A DNA stretch of 64,000 nt, taken from assembly GCA_951640195.1 (NCBI GenBank), contig OX621174.1, positions 992,001 to 1,056,000 on the forward strand, in the 5' to 3' direction. The notes beneath the pieces are model-generated. The model made no database searches. It was not told the origin of the DNA and was given only the letters and a program-made list of their open reading frames with translations. This document shows positions 1 through 11,330 of the stretch, piece by piece; within the stretch, counting starts at the first letter, position 1, and every line of letters starts with the position of its first letter. Origin of the DNA: Porpolomopsis calyptriformis. Lineage: Eukaryota; Basidiomycota; Agaricomycetes; Agaricales; Hygrophoraceae. The translations under genes and the position numbers were made by a program.

Positions 1-918
1 ATCACTGGTCGCTGCTCATGCCCAAGCACTTGCAGGATCATATGCAGGGCAGCGGATGGCTTGCAGAGCAAGAAGCCGGATGAGCTTTGAAAGTGGTGGG
101 TGGTACAGCCTCCATCGCATTAGAAGACGATGGCCTGTCTGTGGAAGAAGTTGTTAGTGGGGTTTTGTTGGTAAGTGCGAAGGGGACGTATTATACTCAC
201 AGGGCTGAAATGGCAGAGTTTACGCGTTCTGACAGTCTCCTTCCGATCATTTCAGCCAAGGTGGGAGGGTTGGAAGCTTGATAATGGATGGAAAGGACAA
301 TGGAAAGAAGACGGGAACATTTGAAGAGAAGGGGAGTGAGGCTGTATTTAACGAGAGGCGAAGATGCAGGTATGATCCGTGCTGTAGGAAGGTGTTTTGG
401 CTCTAATCTGGGATCGAGCGTGAATAATCAAACTGGTGTTCGATGGACAAATGGAAGCAGCACTGACCAGTTCGTCAGCTTCAGTTTCCGTCTCACCTGC
501 GCACAACTGTCCCAGGGTTGTGCATATATTCCCTGGCCTTTCGCGAGAACGCATAGAGACGCTCTGAGAGCGTGCAAAGATGCGAGACCGTAAGGTGGAT
601 GAAGACTGAGATTTGCAATCAGGATTGTGACCCAAGGTATAGATGATGCCATCATCACGTTCTTCTTCGATGTCTGACTCTGCTAAGGGGTAATATGGTC
701 GGTAGGGATAGGAGTGGGTATTTTAGTGAAGGGTGGGAAGGAAGCAGATTTCTTGATGGGGAACTTTTAGGAAGGGCGTTTGACCGGTGAAGTCAGTGAC
801 GAGGGAGGGAAACTTTGAGGAGTGGAAGATAACAATGTCTGAAGATGAATGAGGTTGTTTGGGTCATTTGAGATGATCGAGAGGGCAAATGGTGCAGGGA
901 GAGAATGGGGAGGACCGT
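1..918 (-). pseudogene. Decayed EOS1-like copy 1 (truncated by window edge)
   Basis: This stretch aligns by eye with the intact EOS1-like gene at 8486-9822. Positions about 348-635 encode the same Ser/Arg-rich segment (RSRIFARSQSVSMRSRE), and about 1-110 match the start of the membrane exon. The reading frame is interrupted. The copy stops at about 918, where the sequence passes directly into an NLR repeat relic. It is one of three copies of this gene in 10 kb, two of them dead. The window starts inside it, so its 3' end is not visible. Confidence 0.7.
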
Positions 919-1230
919 CAGACACGCTCCTCTCAAAGAGCAATACGTACCAGTCTCAAGGATGTCACAATGAGGGAGAAGGGAGAAACACCTTAACGGC
1001 TCTAGGAACGGATCGCCCAAGCACGCTCTGCTTGATGTACCCTCAAAGCCGTTGGGATGAGGCTGAGGTGCTGCTTAAGCAGGTGTTAGCCAGGAAAAGG
1101 TTCGAGGAGCTAATCACCTGTATAGGCTCACCTAGATGATTTTTAACGAGGCGACGACCATCGCTTGTCAGGACAAGCGTCTTGGAAGTAATCACCCTAC
1201 CGCAAGCACAGATTGTCCAACTCCGCAGTT
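919..1230 (+). pseudogene. Relic of an NLR TPR array
   Basis: Short pieces match the clade A TPR repeats of NLR1 and NLR2 (for example YQSQGCHNEGE, AEVLLKQVLA and RLGSNHP), but they sit in different frames. There is no NB-ARC region. A closely similar relic lies at 5186-5640, in the same position upstream of NLR2. The relic was therefore probably duplicated together with the NLR and the EOS1-like copy. Confidence 0.6.
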
Positions 1231-1261
1231 GCTCAAGCGCTTATTCTTCCCGTCTCTCATC

Positions 1262-4007
1262 ATGGCCAACCATCCTCTGGATTCTGTCATTACAGCCGAT
1301 CGCTGTACTTTGAATTTTGTTGGGCGTGATCAAATCAATCAAACCTTCAATTATATAGGTCAGTGAGCTCAGTTATGAAGTATTTCAATCTCGAGAAGAT
1401 CTTTCGTGCTTGAGCAAGCCACTTGTTGCCCTACAGATCACGCATGAATATCTCTCTGATCTGGTTTATGCTTTACAGACCTAGGAAATGTCAGCGCCCA
1501 GCCAGGTTTGCTACGACGCATTAACGACGCTCCGGTCGACCTCCTCTCGGCGCATTTCACTGGAAGGGGAAACGAGCTTGAATTTTTAGACCAGGAGTTG
1601 AACAAACACCCAGGCAATCAACCCAGCCGTTGCGCCATATATGGGATGCCAGGTCTTGGGAAATCGCAATTGCTGTTGCGGTACGCCAAACTGTCATTCG
1701 ACAAACACCAATATTCCCATATATTCTGGACATCAGCCACCACCGTCGATAAGCTGAACCAAGGGTTTGTGAAAATTCTGGATCTCATAGACCATCGTGG
1801 TCGTTACCTTCAGGATCAACCCGCGAAGCTGACGTCGGCAAGACTTTGGTTGGAAGGGCCAGATGGAGATGACGATATCAATTGGCTTCTACTCGTCGAT
1901 AACGTTCAAGCCGATGTCTTGGGCTTTCTTCGCTTGCATCTGCCTCGCACTAACGCTCGAGGGAAGATTCTGTTTACGACGCGGACAGCCGAAATCGCTC
2001 AGGTTCTGGTGAACGCTGCCGGAGAACAGCATACAGTGCTCAAACTTCACACGCTAGAGCTGAGAGAGTCGGCCAACCTTCTTGTTGAAGATGCAGGGCT
2101 CGATGCCGATATAAACGAAGCCGAAGAATTGGTGAAATGCGTTGGTCGTCTTCCTCTTGCTGTTGTCCATGCAGCTTCGTTCATGAAGCAAACGGGCACG
2201 ACTCTTGGCGATATGGTTAGGTTGTATAAGAGTAACCGAAAAATAGAGGTAGGTTCATCTCTCTGCCATTTAAGTTGACCGCAAGTACTGACTACACGAA
2301 CAGGTTATCGGATGGGAGCATAATTTAAATGCTTACGAGGAACGATCCGTAGCGGCTACATTTTCCCACCAGTTCGACCAATTAAATCAGCAATCCCGCG
2401 ACATCAGCAATCTCTTGAAAGTCTTCTCATTCCTGGACCCAGAAACCGTACAATTGGAGATGATTGTTAAAGGCGCTGAACAGTTGTCACTATTACCGGC
2501 CGATCCATCACCATCCATCATTACTTCCCATGCATCCTCCTCTTTGCCGACATCTCTTCTGCCCTCTCTTAGACCACTGCCCAAGCCTACCCCTTTACAA
2601 AAGCTGAAAGAATGGAACTGGCATCGAAAAGGCAAGAATCGTAGTATGAAAACTCACGCCGACAATACGAAACCACCAGTCCCCCCAACTCATGTGGATG
2701 AAGTAAAGACGTCTCGAATATCTTCAGAATCCAACTCCCTAATTTCTCTAATTCTCTCACCAATTGAATTTCAAAAGGCCGTACAAACGCTTCATGACTT
2801 GTCTCTCCTTGAACGCCGATCGATGAATGGAGACTCATCAGTATGGATGCATGATTTGGTCCAATTCATGATGCGAGAGTCGACGAGAACTGAAGAAGCT
2901 CACCAAGCCTGGCTCCGATTATGCGTTTCGTTGGTCTACGGCGCATTCCAGCATATCCAGGATCTCACGTCACCACAATCCTGGGCTGAATGCGAAAAGT
3001 TTATGCCCCACTTACGATCTTTAAATGAATATTGGGATGACGCGTGTGGTATGAATGCCGAGTTGACTAAAGCGAGAGGAGAGATTGCGATTTATCTGCG
3101 GAGCTGTGGAAGATACGACGAGGCCGAGAAGCTGTGCAAGCAAGTACTCAACATGCAAGAGAAGTATCTAGAGGCTAATCACCAAGACACGCTGGGCTCG
3201 ATGAACCAACTCGCGCTTGTGTATAATGCACAAGGACGATACAAGGAAGGGGAGGAGTTGATTAAGCAGGTGTTAGCCAAAAGGGAAGAGCTTTTAGGTG
3301 CTCAACACGAAGACACGCTCACCTCGATGAACAATCTTGCAACGACATACAATTCTCAAGGACGATATGATGATGCAGAGGGGCTGTACAAGCAGGTGTT
3401 AGCTGAAAAGGAGAGGACGCTAGGGGCTGAAGATTCGTACACGCTTCTCTCGATGAACAATCTTGCAATGACGTATCGGTTGCAAGGACGCGGTGCCGAA
3501 GCAGAGCCGCTGCTTAAGCAGGTGTTAGCTAGCAGGGAGAGGGTTCTGGGGCCAGATCACTCGGAAACACTCCTCTCGATGAACAATCTTGGAATGGCGT
3601 ATAGGTCTCAAGGACGCATTGCCGATGCGGAGCCGCTGCTTAAGCAGGTGTTGGCCAGCAGGGAGAAGCTTCTGGGGCCAGATCACCCGGACACGCTCCT
3701 CTCGATGAACAATCTTGCAACGACATACATTTCTCAAGGACGTCACGACGAGGCGGAAGCGCTGCTTATGCAGGTCTTAGCCAGCAATAAGATGGGTCTG
3801 GGAGCCGATCACCCATCTACGCTCACCTCAATGATCAATCTCGCATTCGTGTATAAATCGCAAGAACGGTACGACGAGGCAACTGTGCTTTTCAAAGCGG
3901 CCCTAGCTGGTCGGGAGAAGCATTTTGGAAGTGATCACCCTCACACACGACGAACGGCGCGAAATCTTTCCCGCCTCCAACAAGACAGGATGATGGGAGG
4001 GTTTTAA
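1262..4007 (+). CDS. NLR1: NB-ARC-TPR STAND receptor (clade A)
   Basis: Model: 1262-1358, 1479-2248, 2304-4007; 856 aa. Residues 1-32 (exon 1) carry the N-terminal motif (TLNFVGRDQIN), and a phase-1 intron follows it. Exon 2 is the NB-ARC NTPase: P-loop GMPGLGKS at about 88-95, a Walker B-like LLLVDN, FTTRTA, and GRLPLAV near its end. Exon 3 starts with a winged-helix-like region (LLKVFSFLDPE) holding a Ser/Pro-rich insert. It ends in seven TPR units of about 42 residues of the kinesin-light-chain/nephrocystin type (GRYDEAE..LYKQVLA..E..LG..HP.TL.SMNNLA). By family it should be a cytosolic, nucleotide-switched sensor that oligomerises on activation. The start is chosen because the same ATGGCCAACCATCC context begins NLR2. 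The ligand is unknown. The closest relative is NLR2. Confidence 0.88.
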
Positions 4008-4200
4008 TTCAATTACATATTTAGGTAAATCGGGTAGTAGCGAGAGGTTCTGAGGGACTAATTCAAAAAGGATTTCCTTGAGAATAGGCTTGTTTGCTTC
4101 ATATCTGTGTTAATAAAATCATTCCTTTGTCAAGGAATTGCTCAGCCTCAAGGCTTGATTCATAATCTAGCGAACAAATTTTATTCATGCAACGAGCAGC

Positions 4201-4990
4201 TCAACATCCCGACCACTCTCTCCTCAAAGCCTCCGCCCACGCCATCACAAAATACAAAATGCCAGCAGGCAGCACACACTTTACACCAACCTCTTTCCAA
4301 TCCCACCGCCGCCCCCCCCACTTGCCCCCACGCCACCTCCTCCAGTAACCGCCAATTCCTTCACTCCCATCCGTACCGCCTTCCCTGCGTTGCTCCCACC
4401 ACAAGTTGCTCGTCACCCATATTTGCACACTTCGACTCATGCACGTCGTGGTGCCGACCACGGCCCACACGATCACTGGTCGCGGCTCATGCCCAAGCAC
4501 TTGCAGGGTCACATGTGTGGCAGGCCAGCAAATGGCTTGCAGTGCAAGGAACCGAATGAGTGTTGAGAGTGGTGAGTAGTACAGCCGCCAACGCATTGGA
4601 AGGCCAGTGATTAGAGTAAGACATTGAAGGCCTGTGGGCGGAAGAAGTGGTTAGCGGGGTTATATTTGGTAAGTCCAACGGGAAGATTTTATACCCATAG
4701 GGCTGAAAAACAATGTAGTCCACGCGTTCTGGGGGCTTCTTTCTGATCGTTTCAGCTGAGGTGGGAGGGTGGTAAACTTGATAGAGGTTATAGATGGTGC
4801 CATGGATGGCAGAGAGAATGGAAGGAAGACGGGAACATTCAAAGAGAACGGAGTCGGTCATTGTTTTGGGAACAAGGAGCGAAGCTGCAGGCACGATTCA
4901 TGCCGTAGGGAGGTGTTTTGGCTGTAATTTCAGATCGAGAGTGCGAAGAAATGGTGCTGGCAGAGAACGGGGAGGACGATTGTAAGGAGG
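4201..4990 (-). pseudogene. Decayed EOS1-like copy 2
   Basis: The second, membrane-spanning exon (4201 to about 4560) is almost identical to that of the intact copy and is still open. The first exon has lost about 520 bp: the match breaks near 4950 and resumes in sequence that lies about 500 bp further on in the intact copy. The start codon region is also gone, since the ATG of the intact copy has no counterpart near 4985. A full protein cannot be made. It lies just 3' of NLR1, as the intact copy lies 3' of NLR2, which marks a tandem NLR plus EOS1 duplication. Confidence 0.75.
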
Positions 4991-5100
4991 AGGGGGGCTG
5001 CTTGGGTGGTAAGGAAAGAAAGTGAGCGAGGATTAAACCATTTTATAGGGAGAAAAGAAATCTACTGACATCGCAGTCTGAGGCTTGTCTTATCTTTTGA

Positions 5101-5185
5101 CAATATTTCGAAGATGTCCTCAATTAAGGATGCGTCCGTCTCGATGCACTCTATCCAACCCCAGACATCCCTACACGTCTCAATC
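5101..5185 (+). pseudogene. Relic of EMI1-like exon 1
   Basis: This segment matches the 5' end and first exon of the EMI1-like gene at 9933, including the stretch leading into that gene's ATG. The match ends abruptly at about 5185, where NLR repeat relic begins. The duplicated block therefore once included the divergent EOS1/EMI1 pair. Confidence 0.6.
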
Positions 5186-5640
5186 TTGCAATGGTGTTAA
5201 GTGCCAAGGATGTATTGGTGGGACGCTGCTTAAGCAGGTGTTAGCCAGCAAAGAGAAGCCTCAGGGGATCAGACATGCTCCTCTCAATGAGTAATCTTGC
5301 AACAACGTACCAGTCTCAAGGATGTCACAATGAGGGAGAATCCCTGCATAACCAGGCATTGAAAAAGCTCTAGGAACTGGTCGCACAAGCATGCTCTGCT
5401 CGATGAACAACCTTACACCGGTGAACCTGTCTCAGGGTTATTACGAAGGGGCAGAGGCACTAGTTAAGTAGGTGTTAGCCAGACAGGAAAAGGTCCCAGG
5501 TGATCATCCGTATAGGCTCACCCCGATGATCAATCTCACATCTGTGTACGTTTCAAGAACGTGCCCTTCAACATGACCATCGCCACCAAGAAACGGTTGT
5601 GTGAGGGACGAATGCAGCACCGATTCCCAAACTCCGCAGT
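5186..5640 (+). pseudogene. Relic of an NLR TPR array upstream of NLR2
   Basis: Frame-broken pieces of clade A TPR repeats are visible (LLKQVLASKEK, then MSNLATTYQSQGCHNEGE, in shifting frames). No nucleotide-binding motifs remain. It is the counterpart of the relic at 919-1230. Confidence 0.6.
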
Positions 5641-5661
5641 TACTCTCTCTTCTACTCTACC

Positions 5662-8366
5662 ATGGCCAACCATCCTCTGGATTCTGTCATTAAAGCAGAC
5701 TGCAGTACCTTGAATTTCATTGGGCACGATCAAATCAATAATCAAACCATCAACACTTATGTGGAAATCTCAGGTCAGTTATATTTCAATCTCAAGCAGA
5801 TGCCATCTTATTGGATGAGGTGAACACTCTTCTGTGCTTGCGCAAGCCATCAATGGCCTCGCAGATCATCACCCCTCATGTTGAAAGCAGGCTGGGTGAA
5901 TATGCCTTCTGACTTTGCACACTGCAGATCTAGGAAATGTCGGTGGTCAGCAACAACGCGTCAACGACGCTCCGGTTGACCTTCTCTCAGTGCATTTCGC
6001 TGGAAGAGAGAAGGATCTAGAATTCTTAGACCAAGCACTAAGCAAACGCCCAGGCAATCAGCCCAGGCGTTGCGCCATATACGGGATGCCAGGCCTAGGC
6101 AAAACGCAATTGCTGTTGCGATATGCCAAACTGTCGTTTGACACCCACCTGTACACCCACATATTCTGGACATCAGCTACCACTGTCGATAAGCTGAACC
6201 AAGGATTTGCGAAAATCCTTGATCTCATAGATCATCGTGGTCATTACCTCCAGGATCAGACTGCGAAACTAACGTCGGCAAGACTTTGGTTGGAACGGTC
6301 AGACAAAGACGACGGTATCGCTTGGCTTTTACTCGTCGATAACGTTCAAGCCGATGCCTTGGACTTTCTTCGCTCGCATCTACCTCGCACTAACACCCAA
6401 GGGAAGATTCTGTTTACCACGCGGACAGCCGAAATCACCCAGGCTCTAGTGAATGCTGCCGGAGAACAGCATATAGTTCTTAAACTTCCCACACTAGAGC
6501 TGAGAGAGACTGCGAATCTTCTTGTTGAAGATGCAGAGATCGAGGCCGATATAAGTGAAGCCGAAGAACTGGTGAAATGTGTTGGTCGTCTTCCCCTTGC
6601 TGTTGTCCATGCAGCCTCGTTCATGAAGCAAACGGGCACGACTCTTGGCGATATGCTTAAGTTGTATAAGAGTAACCGAAAAATAGAAGTAGGTTCATCT
6701 CTCTGTCATTTAAATTGACCGCAAGTACTGATTACACGAACAGGTTATCGGATGGGAGCATAATTTAAATGCTTACGAGGAACGATCCGTAGCGGCTACG
6801 TTTTCCCGCCAGTTCGATCAATTAAATCAACAATCTAGTGACGTCAGCAATCTTCTGAAAGTCTTCTCATTCCTGGACCCAGAAATTATACAATTGGGGA
6901 TGATTGTTAAAGGGGCCAAGCGGTTGTTACTATTACCACAGCAACCTGCTGATCCATCACCACCCAACACTACTTCCCGTGCATCCTCCTCTTTGCCGAC
7001 ATCTCTTCCGCCCTCACTTCCACCCTTGCCTAAACATACCCCTTTACAGAAGCTGAAGGAATGGAACTGGGGCCGAAAAAACCAGAATCGTGGTATGAAA
7101 ACTCAGGCCGACAATACGAACACATCACTCCCCCCAACTTATGCGGACGAAGTAAAGACGTCTCGAATATCTTCAGAATCCCAGTCCCTAATTTCTCTAA
7201 TTCTCTCACCAATTGAATTTCAAAAGGCTGTACAAACGCTTCATGACTTGTCTCTCCTTGAACGCCGATCGATGAATGGAGACTCATCAGTATGGATGCA
7301 TGATTTGGTCCAATTCATGATGCGAGAGTCGACGAGAACTGAAGAAGCTCACCAAGCCTGGCTCCGATTATGCGTTTTGCTGGTCTGCGGCGCATTCCAG
7401 CATATCCAGGATCCCGCGTCACCACAATCCTGGGCTGAATGCGAAAAGTTGATGCCCCACTTACGATCTTTAAATGAATGCTGGGATGACGCGTGTGGTA
7501 TGAATGCTGAGTTGACTAAAGCCAGATGGAAGATTGCGATTTATCTGTGGAGGCGTGGAAGATACGACGAGGCCGAGAAGCTGTGCAAGCAAGTACTCAA
7601 CATGCAAGAGAAGTATCTAGAGGCTAATCACCAAGACACACTCGCCTCGATGCATATTCTTGCAATGGTGTATGAGTCCCAAGGACGATACAGGAAGGCA
7701 GAGGTGTTGGGTAAACAGACGTTAGCCAAAAGGGAAGAGCTTTTAGGTGCCGACCACCAAGACACCCTCACCTCGATGAACTCCCTCGGCGTTGTGTATA
7801 ACTCTCAAGGACGATATGATGACGCGCAGGTGCTGTACAAGCAGGTGTTAGTTGGCAGGGAGAATATTCTTGGGGGTGATCACCCATCTACGCTCAGATC
7901 GATGAACAATCTTGCAATGGTGTATAAGTCGCAAGGACGCATTGCCGATGCGGAGCCGCTGCTTAAGCAGGTGTTGGCCAGCAAGGAGAAGCTTCTGGGG
8001 CCAGATCACCCGGACACCCTCCTCTCGATGAATAATCTTGCAACAATGTACAGTTCTCAAGGACGTCGCCACGAGGCGGAAGCGCTGCTTATGCATGTCT
8101 TAGCCAGCAATGAGATGGTTCTGGGAGCCGATCACCCATCTACGCTCACCTCCATGATCAATCTCGCATTCGTGTATAAATCGCAAGACCGATACGACGA
8201 AGCAACTGTGCTTTTCAAAGCGGCCCTAGCTGGTCGGGAGAAACGTCTCGGGAGTGATCACCCTCACACACGACGAACGGCACGCACTCTTTCCCGCCTC
8301 CAACAAGAAAGACAGGATAGTAGGGAGGAGGTTCTTGAAGGACTAATTCAAAAAGGATTTTCTTGA
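5662..8366 (+). CDS. NLR2: NB-ARC-TPR STAND receptor (clade A)
   Basis: Model: 5662-5773, 5928-6688, 6744-8366; 831 aa. Same architecture as NLR1: a motif exon (TLNFIGHDQIN), an NB-ARC exon (GMPGLGKT P-loop, LLLVDN, FTTRTA, GRLPLAV), and a winged-helix-like plus TPR exon. It has six TPR units against seven in NLR1. The WH/linker region is nearly identical to NLR1, so the pair is a recent tandem duplication. Divergence is concentrated in exon 1, parts of NB-ARC and the repeats. Introns are in phase 1 and phase 0, as in every NLR here. It should act as a cytosolic sensor switch; its ligand and effector are unknown. Confidence 0.88.
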
Positions 8367-8485
8367 AAATAGGCTTGCTTGCTTCATATCTGTGTTAATA
8401 AAATCATTCCTTCGTCAAGGAATTGCTCGGCCTCAAGGCTTGATTCATAATCTAGCGAACAAATTTTATTCATGCAACGAGCAGC

Positions 8486-9822
8486 TCAACATCCCGACCA
8501 CTCTCTCCTCAAAGCCTCCGCCCACGCCATCACAAAATACAAAATGCCAGCAGGCAGCACACACTTTACACCAACCTCTTTCCAATCCCACCGCCGCCCC
8601 CCCCACTTGCCCCCACGCCACCTCCTCCAGTAACCGCCAATTCCTTCACTCCCATCCGTACCGCCTTCCCTGCGTTGCTCCCACCACAAGTTGCTCGTCA
8701 CCCATATTTGCACACTTCGACTCATGCACGTCGTGGTGCCGACCACGGCCCACACGATCACTGGTCGCTGTTCATGCCCAAGCACTTGCAGGGTCACATG
8801 TGTGGCAGGCCAGCAAATGGCTTGCAGTGCAAGGAGCCGAATGAGTGTTGAGAGTGGTGGGTAGTACAGCCTCCAGCGCATTAGAAGGCCTGTGGTTAGA
8901 CCAAGACATTGAAGGCCTGTGAGGATAGCCTGTGTTCGGGAAGAAGTCGTTAGTGGGGTTATGTTTGGTAAGTGCAAACGGGACGAGCTATACCCATAGG
9001 GCTGAAACGATATAGTCTACGCGTTCTGGTGGTTTCCTTCCAATCGTTTCGGTCAAAGTGGGAGGATCGTGAGCTTGATAAAGGTTGCACATGGTGCCAT
9101 GGATGGCAGGGACAATGGAAAGAAGACGGGAACATTCGAAGAGAAGGGGAGTCAGTCGTTGTTGGAGGGTATTTGGAGGAACGAGAGGCGAAGATGCGGG
9201 CACGATCCGTGCCGTAGGGAGATGTTTTGGCTGTAATTTCAGATCGAGCGTGAATAATAAATTTAGTGTTTGCCGGACAAATGGAAGCAGCACTAACCGG
9301 TTCGTCGGCTTCGGTTTCGGTTTCGCCTGCACACAACTGTCCTGGAGTGGTGCATATACTTTTTGGCCTTTCGCGAGAACGCATAGAGACGCTCTGAGAG
9401 CGTGCAAAGATGCGAGACCGTAAGCTGGATGATGACTGGGACTTGCCATCGGGATTGTGACGCAAGGTATAAATGACGCCATCGTTACGTTCTTCCTCGC
9501 TGTCCAACTCCATATGGGACTGGTAAGGGGTATAATAAGGCCGGTAAGTATAGGAGTGAGTATCTGAGTGAAGGATGGGAGAGGAAGCAGATTTCTTGGT
9601 GGGGAACTTTTGGGAAGGGCGCTTGAGGGGTGAAGCCGGTGAAGAGGGAGGGGTTGATGAGATTGGTGTGAAGAGAAACTTGGAGGAATGAAAGACGCCA
9701 AAGTCGTTGGAAGACGAACGAGGGTGTTTGAGTCGTTTGGGAGGGTCGAGTGGGCGAAGAAACGGTGCCGGGGGAGAACGGGGAGGATGATTGTAAGGAG
9801 GAGGGGGGCTGTTTGGGGGCAT
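8486..9822 (-). CDS. EOS1: EOS1-like N-glycosylation/ER membrane protein (intact copy)
   Basis: Model: exon 1 9822-8980 and exon 2 8929-8486, with a 50-nt intron carrying a CTAAC branch point; about 427 aa. The N-terminal 280 residues are Ser/Pro/Arg-rich and probably cytosolic. Exon 2 holds hydrophobic segments, including AILTGLQCLGLTTGLL and VIVWAVVGTTTCMSRSVQIW, with the pattern LQAICWPATH between them. I recognise this layout as the fungal EOS1 family, ER membrane proteins linked in yeast to N-glycosylation and oxidative-stress tolerance. The assignment rests on memory of the family, not on a search. Two decayed copies lie at 1-918 and 4201-4990. It is transcribed divergently from the EMI1-like gene. 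Confidence 0.7.
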
Positions 9823-9932
9823 GATGGTGGTAAGGAAAGAGAGAAGTGAGCGAGGATTGAATCATTTTAAAGGGAGAAAAGAAATTTACTGACGTCGCGA
9901 TGAATGGCTTATCTTATCTTTTGACAATATTA
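9823..9932. promoter_or_regulatory. Shared divergent promoter EOS1-like / EMI1-like
   Basis: Only 110 bp separate the two start codons. No clear TATA box was identified. Part of this interval is also preserved at about 5000-5100 in the decayed copy, which supports its inheritance as one unit. Confidence 0.5.
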
Positions 9933-10358
9933 ATGCTCAATTTCGAAGACGCTCTCAATCAAGAACGCGTACGTCTGGATGCACTCCATCCATCTGCAGA
10001 CGACATTCCTACCTGTCTATCTCTCTTCGACGACGTTCTCGCTTGCAACGGTATGTGATTTCAATTTGAAAATGGTCTCTTTCATTGACTCATCACCACC
10101 GTAGTCCTCCATTCTCAGCTAAAATCTCTCTACCGATATGGACACATGTCAATTTGCGCTCGCAAAATGGAAGACTTCAAATTCTGCATGAGCATCAAAG
10201 CAATGCATCCAGAGCAGAAGAGAGACATCTGGATTCGTCGACGCGCAGAATGGTGGGCAAACAGACGGCTCTCAAAGAGCAGCGAAGACGTCTGGGATAT
10301 CAGAACGTCTGTGCCCCTCGCTCTCCATGTCATCAACGTTGCTAACTTGAGGACCTAG
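9933..10358 (+). CDS. EMI1: EMI1/DUF3128 family protein
   Basis: Model: 9933-10050 and 10105-10358; 123 aa. The protein has the Cys pattern and core of the early meiotic induction protein 1 family: CLSLFDDVLAC, then YRYGHMSICARKMEDFKFC, then AEWWANRRLSKSSEDVW. In yeast EMI1 is needed for early meiotic gene induction and is associated with mitochondria. The 54-nt intron splits the codon after the first Cys pair. The last 15 or so residues are poorly characterised and could differ if another intron exists. It is divergent from the EOS1-like gene. Confidence 0.8.
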
Positions 10359-10800
10359 AGCGCCTTTAGAGAATTTTCCACCTCGTTCAGAGTCTTCCTT
10401 GCTTCCAACAGGCACCATCGGATGACGGGGCATCACCATCTGGGTTCAACCATAGTTGCAGTTATGTCGAGTTACATGAATACGAAGGTTGTGACCTCGC
10501 GAAATACCACTCAATTTTGTTAATAATCGAGTATACATGAAGACTAGGTATTTTCGCCAACTTTGCTTGAGACAACCTCAATGCCATCCTTGGTCCTGCG
10601 ACAATGAGCTCACTGGTCCGGACAGATTCTGTCTCAGGCCGTGATATTGTCTCCTGAGTACCCGGCCGCTCGCAGCGCCCCATTGTTCAGGGCACAGCCA
10701 GAAACAAAGCAACTGCGGGTCGAACCGGCAACCCAATCAAGATCCAGCCTTTTGGCGAATCGTCACCAGTAGTCGGCTCAGCCCATTGACCGACCTTATC
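10359..10800. other. Intergenic, nothing recognised
   Basis: No convincing coding frame, RNA gene or repeat was seen on either strand. Confidence 0.5.
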
Positions 10801-11330
10801 TTACACACGCTCCGACGTTCTCCACGCGTCCATTCTACAACAACAGGGCTTCCCGTATAGCGGTCCCGGTTCTCTCCGAGGGTCCAAACGGAACAGCTTC
10901 TCATCTCGCTTTCTGGACCAGCTCAACTGGGGATATCGCAGGAACACCGTTGTATACGATATAATACACCTCTGCGAATACCGCGGGTATGAGCAGTCAC
11001 CAGTGTATGATGAAGTCCCAATGGGTTCCACAACTCCATACGTCTCCAGCCCAACGTGGTCCATCCTCCAACTCTCGCGATATGTTCGATGGATCACAAG
11101 GGGGCTGGGGCCCGGAAGATACACTGTCCTTTTGTCCCTTGGTTTCTAGTTCTGATCCCAGAGAAGGGACCTTTTCAAGGGCAGGTCGCTCATCAGATGA
11201 TTGCCGAAGAGAAGTTGATCCAGCATTATCGGCTATGCAACTGGAATACAGCTGTGGAGGCTGCGATGCGGCGCTAGATGAGCGTTGTGACTGGGACACT
11301 TGATGATGCCGTTCTAAAGGCAATCGGGGA
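10801..11330 (+). pseudogene. Degraded coding remnant of unknown family
   Basis: One frame from about 10805 stays open for roughly 110 codons with protein-like composition (SSRFLDQLNWGYRRNTVVYD, then GYEQSPVYDEVPMG) and ends in a stop near 11148. A second frame continues in the same style (FQGQVAHQMIAEEKLIQHYR, then WNTAVEAAMRR). No start codon fits and the frame shifts, so I read this as a decayed gene. I do not recognise the family. Confidence 0.35.

Noticed and set aside
8988..9701. A 237-codon minus-strand frame overlapping the EOS1-like first exon
   Set aside because: It is an alternative frame of the Ser/Pro-rich exon, with no join to the membrane exon. The other frame continues through a good intron to the conserved part.
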